Assembly: GCA_013373205.1 (NCBI GenBank)
Contig: JABXIG010000013.1
Location: 1 to 64,000, forward strand
DNA from: Methylocystaceae bacterium
Lineage (GTDB): Bacteria > Pseudomonadota > Alphaproteobacteria > Rhodospirillales > Terasakiellaceae
Direction: 5' to 3'
Length of the DNA stretch: 64,000 nucleotides
Shown here in pieces: positions 9,926 to 18,533 of this stretch; the stretch's first letter is position 1, and each line of letters starts with the position of its first letter. The translations under genes were made by a program, and so were the position numbers. Under the pieces are notes generated by a model, which saw only the letters and a list, made by a program, of their open reading frames with translations, did not search any database and had not been told where the DNA came from.

Positions 9926-10278
9926 GGTCGATACTCTGCCCAGGTCTTGGGCGTTTCACTGATGCGCACAGCAACGACTTCGGGCCAGCGGGCATGGGAC
10001 CATTGATAAAGATGCTGGGCCATTTTTTCTGCCGTGGTGTTATCTTGGCCCAAGACATCGTTCAAATGGCGATGATCGAGTTCGTTATCGATATAATCTT
10101 TCAGGCCTGAAAGCTCGCGATAATCACGTACAAATCCGGTGCTGTTCAGTTCTGCTGATTGCAGGACAACCTCGGCAATATAGTTATGCCCATGCAGGCG
10201 CGAACAGGGATGGTCGTCGGCCAGACCCTGCAATTGGTGGGAGGCGGAAAAGTGAAACTGTTTTGAGATGGTAAACAT
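9922..10278 (-). CDS. queD: 6-carboxy-5,6,7,8-tetrahydropterin synthase
   Basis: QueD converts dihydroneopterin triphosphate to 6-carboxytetrahydropterin. The start I choose is ATG 10278 (MFTISKQFHFSASHQL), with AAAGG about 10 nt upstream; a longer frame up to 10335 would run back into queC. Zinc ligands are the His of FSASH and the paired His of RLHGHNY, and Cys in HPCSRLHGH is the catalytic cysteine region. At about 118 residues it has the normal size. It sits 4 nt after queC and overlaps queE. Confidence 0.94.
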   Translation of the reverse strand: MFTISKQFHFSASHQLQGLADDHPCSRLHGHNYIAEVVLQSAELNSTGFVRDYRELSGLKDYIDNELDHRHLNDVLGQDNTTAEKMAQHLYQWSHARWPEVVAVRISETPKTWAEYRP

Positions 10279-10282
10279 CAGT

Positions 10283-10990
10283 CTAGCCTTTATTCTTTTG
10301 GTAGTCTTCGCGTGCCTTGATCCAGAAATCAGCATCCAGATACGCAGTTGGGTCTTCTACGCCTGCGAGATAAAAGGCTTCGCGCCGTTCCACACAGGTG
10401 CCACAGCGGCCACAGTGTGTGTCCCCGCCTTTATAGCAAGACCATGTATCCACATAGGGCACGTTCAGTTCTGTGCCTATCCGGACAATTTCATCTTTGG
10501 GGATATGAACAAAAGGGGCGTAAAGTTCAACATTGGCATAGCCATCCAAGGCATGGGCCTGCATTTTATTGAAACTGTCGATAAAGTCGGGACGACAATC
10601 GGGGTAAATAAAATGATCCCCGCCATGAACAGCGGTTGCCACCAGATCACAGTTTTCTGCAGCGGCTGCCCCAAAGGCGATGGTCAGCATAATGGCGTTG
10701 CGGTTGGGCACCACAGTGGTTTTCATGCTGTCTTCGGCATAATGGCCATCGGGGACATCTACATCGTCGGTCAAAGCCGATCCTGTCAGCAAAGCCCCGA
10801 TGGTGGTGATATCGACAACCTTGTGCGGGACGCCTAAACGGTCCGCGCACAGTTGAGCAAAGCCGGTTTCTTTTTTATGGCGTTGACCATAATCAAAAGA
10901 AATCAGACCGTGTAAGTCATGTTCGGCGGCCATTTTATAGGCAAGGGTGACGGAGTCCAATCCGCCGGAGCAAATCACAATTGCTTTCAT
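10283..10990 (-). CDS. queC: 7-cyano-7-deazaguanine (preQ0) synthase
   Basis: QueC uses ATP and ammonia to turn 7-carboxy-7-deazaguanine into preQ0. The N-terminal PP-loop is CSGGLDSVTLAYKM, residues 7-20. The zinc site near the C-terminus uses the four cysteines of SCYKGGDTHCGRCGTCVERR. At 235 residues it matches the family. It is the first gene of the operon, and its leader contains a probable preQ1-I riboswitch whose last bases are the ribosome binding site, so the product pathway likely controls it at translation. Confidence 0.97.
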   Translation of the reverse strand: MKAIVICSGGLDSVTLAYKMAAEHDLHGLISFDYGQRHKKETGFAQLCADRLGVPHKVVDITTIGALLTGSALTDDVDVPDGHYAEDSMKTTVVPNRNAIMLTIAFGAAAAENCDLVATAVHGGDHFIYPDCRPDFIDSFNKMQAHALDGYANVELYAPFVHIPKDEIVRIGTELNVPYVDTWSCYKGGDTHCGRCGTCVERREAFYLAGVEDPTAYLDADFWIKAREDYQKNKG

Positions 10991-11000
10991 CTAGCGTTTA

Positions 11001-11032
11001 TCCTTGTTTTTTCCGGGTAGGCTGCGACCGGG
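11001..11032 (-). promoter_or_regulatory. PreQ1-I riboswitch controlling queC-queD-queE
   Basis: On the minus strand the leader contains CCCGGTCGCAGCCTACCCGG followed by an A-run and CAAGGA. This matches the small class I preQ1 aptamer. P1 is the CCGG/CCGG stem. The L1 loop UCGCAG is identical to that of the structurally characterised Thermoanaerobacter aptamer, and a C sits at the ligand-recognition position before the closing strand. The A-rich L3 and terminal CAAGG form the P2 pseudoknot. AAGGA is also the Shine-Dalgarno sequence, 10 nt before the queC ATG, so ligand binding would hide it. No terminator follows, which fits translational control. P1 is only 4 bp here. Confidence 0.85.
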
Positions 11033-11053
11033 CAGTACTTGAAACAAGTACTG
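11033..11053. promoter_or_regulatory. 9-bp hairpin abutting the riboswitch
   Basis: CAGTACTTG and CAAGTACTG form a perfect 9-bp stem with a 3-nt loop, ending exactly where the aptamer begins. There is no T-run after it on the minus strand, so it is not a standard terminator. It may insulate or stack on the aptamer, stabilise the mRNA 5' end, or be a dimeric operator. A weak promoter match (TTGCTT, 17 nt, CATAAG) lies just upstream at about 11072-11100, placing the hairpin near the transcript 5' end. Confidence 0.55.
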
Positions 11054-11125
11054 GCGCAAAATGTGCGGCGGCTTATGTCATGCCTGCGAAAAAAAAGCAA
11101 GGATTTTGGCGGAAAAGTGAAAAGC

Positions 11126-11485
11126 TTACTTCTTCTTTTTTTTCTTTTTCTTTTTTTCCTTGGGTGCACCAAAGTCGACGATAATGTCATTTTCACTGAC
11201 AAGCCAAAGGTTTAGAAGCGTCTGACTTTTTTTAGCCCAATCAGGAACGGTTGTTTCTAATGCCTTTTCTACCGTATCAATATAATCGGTATCGGGTGTG
11301 CGCTCATCTTCATTGGCATTTTTCATCAGCGTTTTCAGGCTTGCCTTGGCCTCGCCCGGTACCCAGGTTGCCAGCCATTCTTTCCCTTCTGCACGCTTTC
11401 TTTCCATATAACTGGCTTGTGCTGTGGCGTGACGCGCACGCTTTTCTTTGACCGTCGGTTTATTAGATTTTGATGCTTCTGTCAT
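11126..11485 (-). CDS. Small hypothetical protein with poly-lysine C-terminus
   Basis: The protein has about 119 residues from the ATG at 11485, which has a strong GGGAAGGGA ribosome binding site; a longer frame to 11539 lacks one. The N-terminal third is rich in Lys, Arg and Ser. The middle (ATWVPGEAKASLKTLMKNAN) resembles a ribbon-helix-helix strand followed by a helix, a weak match. The last 12 residues are almost all lysine (EKKKKKKKKK), encoded by an A-rich run prone to slippage. I do not recognise the family. A nucleic-acid-binding role is plausible from charge only. Confidence 0.7.
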   Translation of the reverse strand: MTEASKSNKPTVKEKRARHATAQASYMERKRAEGKEWLATWVPGEAKASLKTLMKNANEDERTPDTDYIDTVEKALETTVPDWAKKSQTLLNLWLVSENDIIVDFGAPKEKKKKKKKKK

Positions 11486-11604
11486 GGTTTGTCCCTTCCC
11501 TGATAGAAGAAGGGTAACAATTTGAAAGGGGTTCGTCAAAAAAAAGGGCTGGAGATTTTGTGAAATTTGCCTATTGTGCGCTAAATTTTATTAGGCTTTG
11601 GCAC

Positions 11605-13194
11605 ATGGCAGATTTACAGACAGAAATTCATAAGCGCAGAACCTTTGCGATTATCTCTCACCCGGATGCGGGTAAAACCACCCTGACAGAAAAACTTCTG
11701 TTGTTCGGGGGTGCGATTCAGATGGCCGGGGCCGTTAAGGCAAAGGGGGACCGACGCCGTGCGCGTTCTGACTGGATGAAGGTGGAACAGGAACGCGGGA
11801 TTTCTGTCGCTTCTTCTGTTATGACCTTTGATTATCTGGGCAAGACTTTTAACCTACTGGATACACCGGGCCACGAAGATTTTTCTGAAGATACATACCG
11901 CACACTGACGGCAGTGGATTCGGCTGTCATGGTCCTTGATGCGGCCAAGGGTATTGAGAATCAGACCCGTAAATTGTTTGAAGTCTGCCGTCTGCGAGAT
12001 GTGCCGATTGCGACCTTTGTTAACAAGTTGGACCGTGAAGGCCGTGACCCGTTTGAAATCATTGACGAGGTTGAACAGGAACTGGCGTTGGACGTGGTCC
12101 CTGCCAGCTGGCCCATCGGTATGGGGCGTAATTTCTTAGGCTGTTATGATCTGTTTAATGACAAACTGATCCTTGTCGCCAAAGGTAAAAACGACCAAAT
12201 TTCCGAAGGCATTGAATGTCAGGGGCTGGATGATCCAAAACTGGATGAATTGCTGCCTGAAGATGCGGTTACCAAATTGCGCGAAGAAGTTGAAATGGTG
12301 CGCGGTTTGTGCCCGGAATTTGATCTGGAAAGCTATTTGGCGGGTCACATGACCCCGGTTTATTTTGGGTCTGCGATCAACACATTTGGTGTGCGTGAAT
12401 TGCTGGCCGGACTTGCGGCTATGGCGCCGGCCCCACGCCCACAACCCACCGCCGAGCGTGAGATTGAACCAACAGAGAAAAAGGTTTCAGGCTTCGTCTT
12501 TAAAATTCAGGCTAACATGGACCCGAAACACCGTGACCGTATCGCTTTTGTGCGTCTTTGTTCCGGTCATTTTAAACGTGGCATGAAAATGAAACATGTG
12601 CGTACTGATAAAATGATCAATGTGCACAACCCGACGCTTTTCCTGGCGCAAGACCGTGAATTGGCAGAAGAAGCTTTTGCTGGCGATATTATTGGTTTGC
12701 CCAACCACGGTAACTTACGTATCGGGGATGCCTTGACCGAAGGGGAAAGCCTGCGTTTCACAGGTATTCCAAGCTTTGCCCCTGAAATCCTGCAAAAAGC
12801 CCGCCCCGATGATCCGATGAAAGCGAAACATCTGGGCCGTGCGTTACAGCAGATTGCCGAAGAAGGGGCCGCGCGCGTCTTTAAACCTTTGATCGGGTCT
12901 GACTGGATCGTTGGTGTTGTTGGTGTCCTGCAATTTGAGGTTCTGGCTGATCGGATTCGCACAGAATATAATATTCCTGTGCATTTCGAAGCGACCCAGC
13001 TTTATACGGCGCGTTGGGTAACTTGCGAGGATCACCTGAAGCTGAAAAAGTTTTTGGATGAAAACCGTGGGGCCATTGGCGATGACCATGACGAGGAACC
13101 AGTTTTTCTTGCCAGAAATGCCTGGCACCTTGAAAAAGCAATGGAAGATTATCCTGATCTATCTTTCCATAAAACCAAAGAGCAAGTTACGTAA
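11605..13194 (+). CDS. prfC: Peptide chain release factor 3
   Basis: RF3 is the ribosomal GTPase that recycles RF1/RF2 after termination. The G1 box is SHPDAGKTTL near the N-terminus, the G3 box is DTPGHEDFSEDTYRTL and the G4 box is NKLDRE. The C-terminal part has the RF3-specific QFEVL and FLARN segments. From ATG 11605 (MADLQTEIHKRRTF) the length is 529 residues, the normal size; the frame extends upstream to 11560 without family support. It stands alone, divergent from the poly-lysine gene. Confidence 0.96.
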   Translation: MADLQTEIHKRRTFAIISHPDAGKTTLTEKLLLFGGAIQMAGAVKAKGDRRRARSDWMKVEQERGISVASSVMTFDYLGKTFNLLDTPGHEDFSEDTYRTLTAVDSAVMVLDAAKGIENQTRKLFEVCRLRDVPIATFVNKLDREGRDPFEIIDEVEQELALDVVPASWPIGMGRNFLGCYDLFNDKLILVAKGKNDQISEGIECQGLDDPKLDELLPEDAVTKLREEVEMVRGLCPEFDLESYLAGHMTPVYFGSAINTFGVRELLAGLAAMAPAPRPQPTAEREIEPTEKKVSGFVFKIQANMDPKHRDRIAFVRLCSGHFKRGMKMKHVRTDKMINVHNPTLFLAQDRELAEEAFAGDIIGLPNHGNLRIGDALTEGESLRFTGIPSFAPEILQKARPDDPMKAKHLGRALQQIAEEGAARVFKPLIGSDWIVGVVGVLQFEVLADRIRTEYNIPVHFEATQLYTARWVTCEDHLKLKKFLDENRGAIGDDHDEEPVFLARNAWHLEKAMEDYPDLSFHKTKEQVT

Positions 13195-13310
13195 GACTTT
13201 ATAAAAAATTTTATGAATATTTAGAGTTACCTATCGCAGAAACCGTTGCACCTCAAAGTAAAAGCGCGTAGCTTTATGCCGATGGGTTTTAGCAGCAGGA
13301 AAAAGATTAC

Positions 13311-15170
13311 GTGTCTGTTTTTTCAGGTAAAGGGAACTCAATAGGAGGGAAGCTCAGGCTGGCGTTAATGCCTCCTTTTGTGTTGGCCGCATTGTTTATG
13401 GCCGGACTGTTTTCCTTTTTGACCTATACCGACTTGGATGACGAGCTTGAAAACAAGCAAAAAACGCTGGCTGATATTTATGCGACAGCGCTTTCCGATG
13501 CGGTCTGGAATCTCGATCAATCGGGTGCCGAAGCTATTCTGGCTGCCCTGAGTCTGGACCCCGACGTCGCAGGGGCGGTGGTAAAAGAACAGTTTTCTGG
13601 TATTCTGGCAACTGTTGGCAGTGATATTCCAAAAGACGTGGAATCCCCTTTGCTGGTGCGCCGTGCCATTCGCAGTGATGTAGATGTCGGTGGTGAAACT
13701 ATTGGTGAAGTGGCAATTCTTTTCCATAAAGAACGACTGGAAGTTTTGTTACAGGATTCAGTTGTACAGATTTTTGTTCTGCTGGCTCTTTTAATGCTGG
13801 TGTTGAGTGTAAGTGTGACAGGTGCGATCCGTCGATTTGTATCTGATCCGCTGGAAACCTTGTTGCGTGGTATTCAAAAGACAGAAGAAAAGCATAGCCG
13901 CGAACCCATTGGTTGGGAATCCGATGATGAATTCGGCATCGTGATTGATGCCTATAACGGTATGATCCAACGCCTCAGTGATGAAGAAGCAGCCCTTATT
14001 CAGGCAAAGAATGCAGCGGAAAAAGCCAACAAGGCGAAATCTTCTTTCCTTGCGACCATGTCTCATGAACTGCGCACCCCCTTAAACGGTATCACGGGGA
14101 TGGCACAACTGATGGAAGATACCGGGCTGGATGATCGCCAGCGAAATTATCTGCACAGTCTGCGCAGTTCCGGTGAAGTGTTATTGTCATTGGTGAATGA
14201 TATCCTCGATTTTTCCAAGATCGAAGCCGGGGCACTGGAAATGGATCACCATGCTTTTTCCTTACAAAATGCGGTCAAGACAGTTGAAGAACTTATTCGT
14301 CCGCAGGCGCGTGGGAAGGGCATTAAAACCAATGTGGAACTTGATTTGGGCAGCGAGAATTATTTCTGGGGCGATGGGTCAAAGATCACGCAAGTGTTGA
14401 CCAACCTTGCTGGAAATGCGGTTAAATTCACTGACGAGGGTGAAGTGACTTTAAGTGTCTCGGTGTTAGAAAAAAGCCCGGATGATGCCCTGTTGCGTTT
14501 TTCTGTAAAAGATACCGGTATCGGCATTCCAAAGGCGCAGGTGGAACATCTGTTTTCTGCCTTTACCCAAGTTGATACATCAATCTCGCGTCGCTTTGGC
14601 GGGACCGGGCTAGGTCTTGCCATCTCGTCCGGTCTGGTGGAAACCATGGGCGGAGATCGCATCCATGTGGAAAGTGAAGTCGGCTTCGGGACGACTTTCT
14701 ATTTCGATCTGCGTTTACCCAAAGCCGAAATGCCTGCCCATGCCTGTGCCCCTAGCGCACCCGGTCAGGTCGGACGTGAACTGTCCATTCTGGTGGTTGA
14801 AGACAACAAGATCAATCGCACAGTTGCCAAAGGCCTTTTAGAAAAAATGGGTCATGTGGTGTCATTGGCCAATGATGGTCAGGAAGGGGTAGAGGCCATG
14901 ATCGAAGAAGATTTCGATTTGATCTTGATGGATATTCATATGCCGCGACTGAATGGTCTGGAAGCGACCAAGAAAATCCGTAATCTGTCAGATAAACACA
15001 AAGCCAATATCCCGATTCTAGCTTTGACAGCCGATGTGATGCAGGACAGTATCGAAGAATATTCTCGTCACGGTATGCAAGGCTATGTTGCCAAGCCCGT
15101 GCGGCGCGAAGCCCTGTATGAGGCCCTTGCCCCTTATGCGATGAACAGCGAAATGGGCTCTTATATCTAA
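13311..15170 (+). CDS. Hybrid sensor histidine kinase / response regulator
   Basis: The protein has 619 residues and starts at a GTG (13311) with AGGA about 10 nt before it. A transmembrane helix (about 17-38), a periplasmic segment of roughly 110 residues and a second helix (about 148-170) precede a HAMP linker. The HisKA box is TMSHELRTPLNGITG. HATPase_c carries LTNLAGNAVKFTDEG, DTGIGIP and GTGLGLAIS. A C-terminal receiver (about 490-610) has acidic VVEDN, phospho-Asp in LILMDIHMPRLNG and the lysine of VAKPVRRE. It would need a separate HPt protein for output; one is encoded at 55251-55598, but nothing links them. The input is unknown. Confidence 0.9.
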   Translation: MSVFSGKGNSIGGKLRLALMPPFVLAALFMAGLFSFLTYTDLDDELENKQKTLADIYATALSDAVWNLDQSGAEAILAALSLDPDVAGAVVKEQFSGILATVGSDIPKDVESPLLVRRAIRSDVDVGGETIGEVAILFHKERLEVLLQDSVVQIFVLLALLMLVLSVSVTGAIRRFVSDPLETLLRGIQKTEEKHSREPIGWESDDEFGIVIDAYNGMIQRLSDEEAALIQAKNAAEKANKAKSSFLATMSHELRTPLNGITGMAQLMEDTGLDDRQRNYLHSLRSSGEVLLSLVNDILDFSKIEAGALEMDHHAFSLQNAVKTVEELIRPQARGKGIKTNVELDLGSENYFWGDGSKITQVLTNLAGNAVKFTDEGEVTLSVSVLEKSPDDALLRFSVKDTGIGIPKAQVEHLFSAFTQVDTSISRRFGGTGLGLAISSGLVETMGGDRIHVESEVGFGTTFYFDLRLPKAEMPAHACAPSAPGQVGRELSILVVEDNKINRTVAKGLLEKMGHVVSLANDGQEGVEAMIEEDFDLILMDIHMPRLNGLEATKKIRNLSDKHKANIPILALTADVMQDSIEEYSRHGMQGYVAKPVRREALYEALAPYAMNSEMGSYI

Positions 15171-15185
15171 TCACCGTTCACCTGT

Positions 15186-15205
15186 TCCCCTGCGAATGCA
15201 GGGGA
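15186..15205. repeat. Single palindromic hairpin of the TCCTGC/GCAGGA family
   Basis: TCCCCTGC-gaat-GCAGGGGA is a perfect 8-bp stem with a 4-nt loop, between the convergent hybrid kinase and caspase genes. It resembles the hairpins at 5288-5350 and 22729-22795 in arm sequence, loop size and position at gene ends. It may act as a bidirectional transcription stop. Confidence 0.55.
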
Positions 15206-15218
15206 CTTCTCAAGGCGA

Positions 15219-17027
15219 TTAATTCCTGAAAGGCGGTGGTGGCCTTCTGGGGGCTGGCGGTCTGTTAAAGGGTCGTGGCGGGGGGGCTGGCTTGCGATAA
15301 TCAGTTTTGGCTTCATAAGTTTGGTGCGGTTTAGGGCACAAGTTTTGTAAATTTTTAGCCATCTGAATGAAACGACGACGATCTTGTCTGTCTTTAAAAC
15401 TGTAGGGTCCATATTGATAAAGCGGGATTTCTTTCACCACATCACCCGTTTCATCATGGGCGCGTAAAATTCGTTTTTTACGGTTGAGGTCACGCCAGAA
15501 CATAGCTTCGACTTTGTGGTCGTGGATATTCAGGTTCTTGCCACCGTTTGGGCTGCGATGTTTTAAGCTGATCGATGCGGCAATACTGCATTGGTTGGCA
15601 TCAATTTTGATCCAGTTATAATTGAATTGGGTGCGGTTGAATTTTTTATCCTGATCGTCAATAAAGCTTTGACGCGCCAGTATCGCGCCCATGGTTTTTA
15701 AATTTTTTTCGATCTGCGCGAATAAATCCCTGTCATCAGCGGACTCATAGAGGCGTCTTTCAATAATTTCGGTGGTGTCTTGATCTTTTGGTGGTGCCGG
15801 TAAAATGTCGTTGGTTGAGGCAATACGGGTCTGTTCTTCCAGCTTTTCCAGTCGGGCTTTCAGTTCGCGAATGGCGCGGTTTTCTTCTTCTGTTGCGATT
15901 TCTTTTTCTTCACCCAGCAGGTCTGCAAATACATAACCGATGATGTCATTACCTTTTTCGATCGCATACCACGGACGATCCGTAACTTTGGCAGCTACAT
16001 GGATGGGTTCCCCTTTGGGTAACATATCGACCTTGGCAGACCTGACGGTGGGGGCGGCACGCACATTGGCATTTTTGACGGCAAACATATTTTCTTCGAC
16101 AGGGGTCAAATCAAATTCATCGGTGACCACTTGGATCGCTTCGGCTTCAATTACCGGGCGTTTGGGGAATGTGCCATCGGTTGCTTTGGACAAAACAAGA
16201 TCGGTTCGTCCACGGACCATTGGCGTTTGATCCCGGTTATAGGTGCGTCGGGCTTTATAGCGCATTTCTTCCTGCAAAAAGGCGTTCACTTCAACCAGTT
16301 TGACTTCGCCATCTTCATCGCGGTCCGCTTCACCATAAAGGGCACGCAGAAGGTACTCGGTAAATAAACCGTGCTTGCTTTCTTCATCCCAGCTTGCCAG
16401 CTGGTCTTTGGATGCTGCGGTGAGCACGGTTAAGGTATCATTATTCGGAAGGGGAGATGGAGCATCCACGATTTGCGCGCCGGAAGCCCGGCTGATCAAA
16501 CTACCGCCGTGGCTTTGTCCGCTAAAACAGGCATCTAAAAAGACGGTGACGGATTTAGCTTCCACACGGGAAAGATTTTGATAAAGCGTTTCAATTGCAT
16601 AGCCGTTAATGTCTGCGGTTTCGATATCTGCATCAACAGGCAGAAGGTAGCTTTTATCATCATATCGACCGGGCATGCCATGTCCTGAATAAAAGACATA
16701 CAGATTGGACACATTGGGTTTTACATATTGAAAAGCCTTGCCACGATGATTGCCCGCACGTCCAAAAGCGGATTGCATCTTGGCTTGGGTTGCGTTTTCC
16801 AGATAGATGATATTTTCATCACGAATATGCAGGACTTCCTGGGCGAGTTTTTTAATCGCCTTGGCATCATTTAAGGCAAAGCTGACTTCCGGGATATCCT
16901 GATCATCATAGGCCTTGTTCCCGATGATGATGGCAACGTCATCGCTATAGCTTTGGCTACTTTGTGCCGCAGCCAACGGGCTTGCCCAGAAAAGCGATCC
17001 GGTTATGAGAAGATGCAATGCCTTCAT
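15219..17027 (-). CDS. Secreted caspase-family (C14) protease with SH3 domain
   Basis: The protein has 602 residues and begins with a signal peptide ending PLAAAQ at about residue 22. A peptidase C14 domain follows (about 28-270). The catalytic His is in YVFYSGHGMPG and the Cys in TVFLDACFSGQS. A bacterial SH3 domain (about 320-375) contains NVRAAPTVRSAKVDMLPKGE. A coiled-coil stretch (about 380-410) and an unrecognised C-terminal region follow, ending in a Pro/Arg-rich tail (RPPAPRRPPPPFRN). It should act in the periplasm. It is downstream of the glycine-zipper gene on the same strand and divergent from the 13-gene envelope cluster, whose proteins are candidate partners or substrates. The cleavage specificity is unknown. 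Confidence 0.88.
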   Translation of the reverse strand: MKALHLLITGSLFWASPLAAAQSSQSYSDDVAIIIGNKAYDDQDIPEVSFALNDAKAIKKLAQEVLHIRDENIIYLENATQAKMQSAFGRAGNHRGKAFQYVKPNVSNLYVFYSGHGMPGRYDDKSYLLPVDADIETADINGYAIETLYQNLSRVEAKSVTVFLDACFSGQSHGGSLISRASGAQIVDAPSPLPNNDTLTVLTAASKDQLASWDEESKHGLFTEYLLRALYGEADRDEDGEVKLVEVNAFLQEEMRYKARRTYNRDQTPMVRGRTDLVLSKATDGTFPKRPVIEAEAIQVVTDEFDLTPVEENMFAVKNANVRAAPTVRSAKVDMLPKGEPIHVAAKVTDRPWYAIEKGNDIIGYVFADLLGEEKEIATEEENRAIRELKARLEKLEEQTRIASTNDILPAPPKDQDTTEIIERRLYESADDRDLFAQIEKNLKTMGAILARQSFIDDQDKKFNRTQFNYNWIKIDANQCSIAASISLKHRSPNGGKNLNIHDHKVEAMFWRDLNRKKRILRAHDETGDVVKEIPLYQYGPYSFKDRQDRRRFIQMAKNLQNLCPKPHQTYEAKTDYRKPAPPPRPFNRPPAPRRPPPPFRN

Positions 17028-17076
17028 GATCTATCCAAACATAAATATCTTTTCCCTATAAAATATAGGCTTACTG

Positions 17077-17511
17077 CTACCAATGGCAACGCTTACCTTT
17101 TTTATTACAAATGAGAACATCATCGTCATAAGATCCAACACGGTGCCATTTTTTGTTTTTGCGCGGGCGTTCTTCGACGATCACGACTTTTTTGCGTGGC
17201 GGTGATTTGCGATAAACAACGCGTTCACGTTCATAGTTGTCGTCATAGACACGACGGCGCGGGCGATCATAGTAATCGTCATTGCTTTGACCTTTGGCAA
17301 TTTCATGACCGAGCACAGCCCCGATGACGGTTCCGGCAGCAGTGGCCACGATACGTCCTTTACCTTTTCCCGCTGCGGAGCCTAAAAGCCCGCCTCCGAC
17401 GGCACCGATGATTGTGCCAATGGTCGTGTCATCAGCATGGGCGGTGTGTTGCGGTGTGCCTGAAATGATAAGGGCACCGGCAAGTGCTAAACTCAACATA
17501 AAGCGTTTCAT
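17077..17511 (-). CDS. Glycine-zipper 2TM envelope protein
   Basis: From the ATG at 17511 the protein has about 144 residues. A signal peptide ends near HTAHAD. A glycine zipper (IGTIIGAVGGGLLGSAAGKG) and a second GTVIGAVLGHEIAKG follow, typical of the Rick_17kDa/glycine-zipper outer-membrane-associated family. The C-terminal half is very basic, with RPRRR and KKVVIVEERPRKNKKW, and ends in a small Cys pair (ICNKKGKRCHW). It precedes the caspase gene by 49 nt and is probably cotranscribed with it. Confidence 0.8.
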   Translation of the reverse strand: MKRFMLSLALAGALIISGTPQHTAHADDTTIGTIIGAVGGGLLGSAAGKGKGRIVATAAGTVIGAVLGHEIAKGQSNDDYYDRPRRRVYDDNYERERVVYRKSPPRKKVVIVEERPRKNKKWHRVGSYDDDVLICNKKGKRCHW

Positions 17512-17608
17512 GGGACTGATCCTTTTCACGTTTAAACGGTTTACTTATTCGGGCTATGGGGGAGGCAGAGGTGTTTTTTCTTTTCTTTGTAAAATTTATT
17601 TTATTTTT

Positions 17609-17636
17609 TCAAAAAGGCGCTCTCATCTCTCCATAG
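17609..17636 (+). promoter_or_regulatory. Shared promoter-like element, copy A
   Basis: The 28-nt segment begins TCAAAAAGGCG and ends CTCTCCATAG. A 29-nt segment beginning TCAAAAAAACGC and ending CTCTCCATAG occurs at 22823-22851. Both lie about 35-42 nt before the first start codon of a plus-strand gene run in the same locus, after a T-rich stretch. TTCAAA and CCATAG, 17 nt apart, could be the -35 and -10. The pair suggests coregulation of two transcription units. The sigma factor is not identified. Confidence 0.55.
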
Positions 17637-17677
17637 CCTTGTGCAGATGCAGGAAACCCGCAGAAAGGTTTAGTGAG

Positions 17678-18520
17678 ATGTTTATGAAAAAAGCGATGAT
17701 TGCCCTGATTTGTATTTGTTTATCGTCTCAGGCGCTGGCAGGTGAGCCCCCGCGCGTGCTTTATATGGAAGTGAATCAAGGCCAAGATATGATCAGCCGG
17801 GATAATCCGGCTTTTCGCAGGATTTTTGACCATACTGGAAATTTTCTACAGCATGAAAATATTCGCCTGTTTGAAGAAGGTCGCGACATCGTTGGTGGGC
17901 GTTCTTTTGATGAAGCCATGGATATTGCAAGCCAGGCCAAACGTAAAAAACTGGATGCGGTTGTTTTGGTGTCCGTGGATCAGAAAACAAGACACAGCAA
18001 TGGCAAATTAAAAGACCGTTTGATCGCAAGCGCAAAAATCATTGATGCGCAAACACTGGAACTGGTCGATATCATCCGCGTGAAAAGTCCGGTGGCGATC
18101 TTGTCGGATCGGGAATGTTCAGATGAATGCCGCAATATGATTACGCGCCGTCATGTCCGTGAAATCCTGCCGGAATTTAAAGATAAACTGGCAATCCGTC
18201 TGATTGATTATCGCCCGCGCGTGGCAGAGGTGAAAAAATCCCCAAGCGAGCTGACCTTGACCTTAAAAGGTTTTAAGGAGCGCGAGGTTTATTATCTGGA
18301 AGATCGTATCCAACGTCTGGCAGGCACACGCGATTTAAGTTCCTTGCGTTCCAATCCCTCCAAACCGGCTTACTGGCTGGAACGTCGCCAAGATGCCGAT
18401 AATGTGCGTGATGAACTGGCAGAGGTTTTGGCCAGCCTGAATTTAAAAGCCCGCATTATCCAAACCGAAAGACAGGTCACCCTGATTAAGGTGAACCAAG
18501 ATCTGGCTTATCTGGATTAA
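17678..18520 (+). CDS. Secreted TolB/CsgG-like protein, envelope cluster gene 1
   Basis: I do not recognise the family firmly. From ATG 17678 (AAAGG 8 nt upstream) the protein has 280 residues. A signal peptide ends SSQALAG. The next 120 residues (RVLYMEVNQG, ENIRLFEEGRDIVGG, LDAVVLVSVDQ, SAKIIDAQTLELVDI) have the alternating pattern of the TolB-N/CsgG/FlgT middle fold, in which a small domain computes or binds in the periplasm. The C-terminal region (about 190-280) is charged. The apparent upstream extension to 17324 is antisense to the glycine-zipper gene. It is the first gene of the cluster, 13 nt ahead of the ExbD-like gene. Confidence 0.65.
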   Translation: MFMKKAMIALICICLSSQALAGEPPRVLYMEVNQGQDMISRDNPAFRRIFDHTGNFLQHENIRLFEEGRDIVGGRSFDEAMDIASQAKRKKLDAVVLVSVDQKTRHSNGKLKDRLIASAKIIDAQTLELVDIIRVKSPVAILSDRECSDECRNMITRRHVREILPEFKDKLAIRLIDYRPRVAEVKKSPSELTLTLKGFKEREVYYLEDRIQRLAGTRDLSSLRSNPSKPAYWLERRQDADNVRDELAEVLASLNLKARIIQTERQVTLIKVNQDLAYLD

Positions 18521-18533
18521 GGGGAGCAGGGAC

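Noticed and set aside
17324-17677. N-terminal extension of the TolB-like gene to 17324
   Set aside because: This part is antisense to the glycine-zipper gene. The signal peptide and ribosome binding site place the start at 17678.
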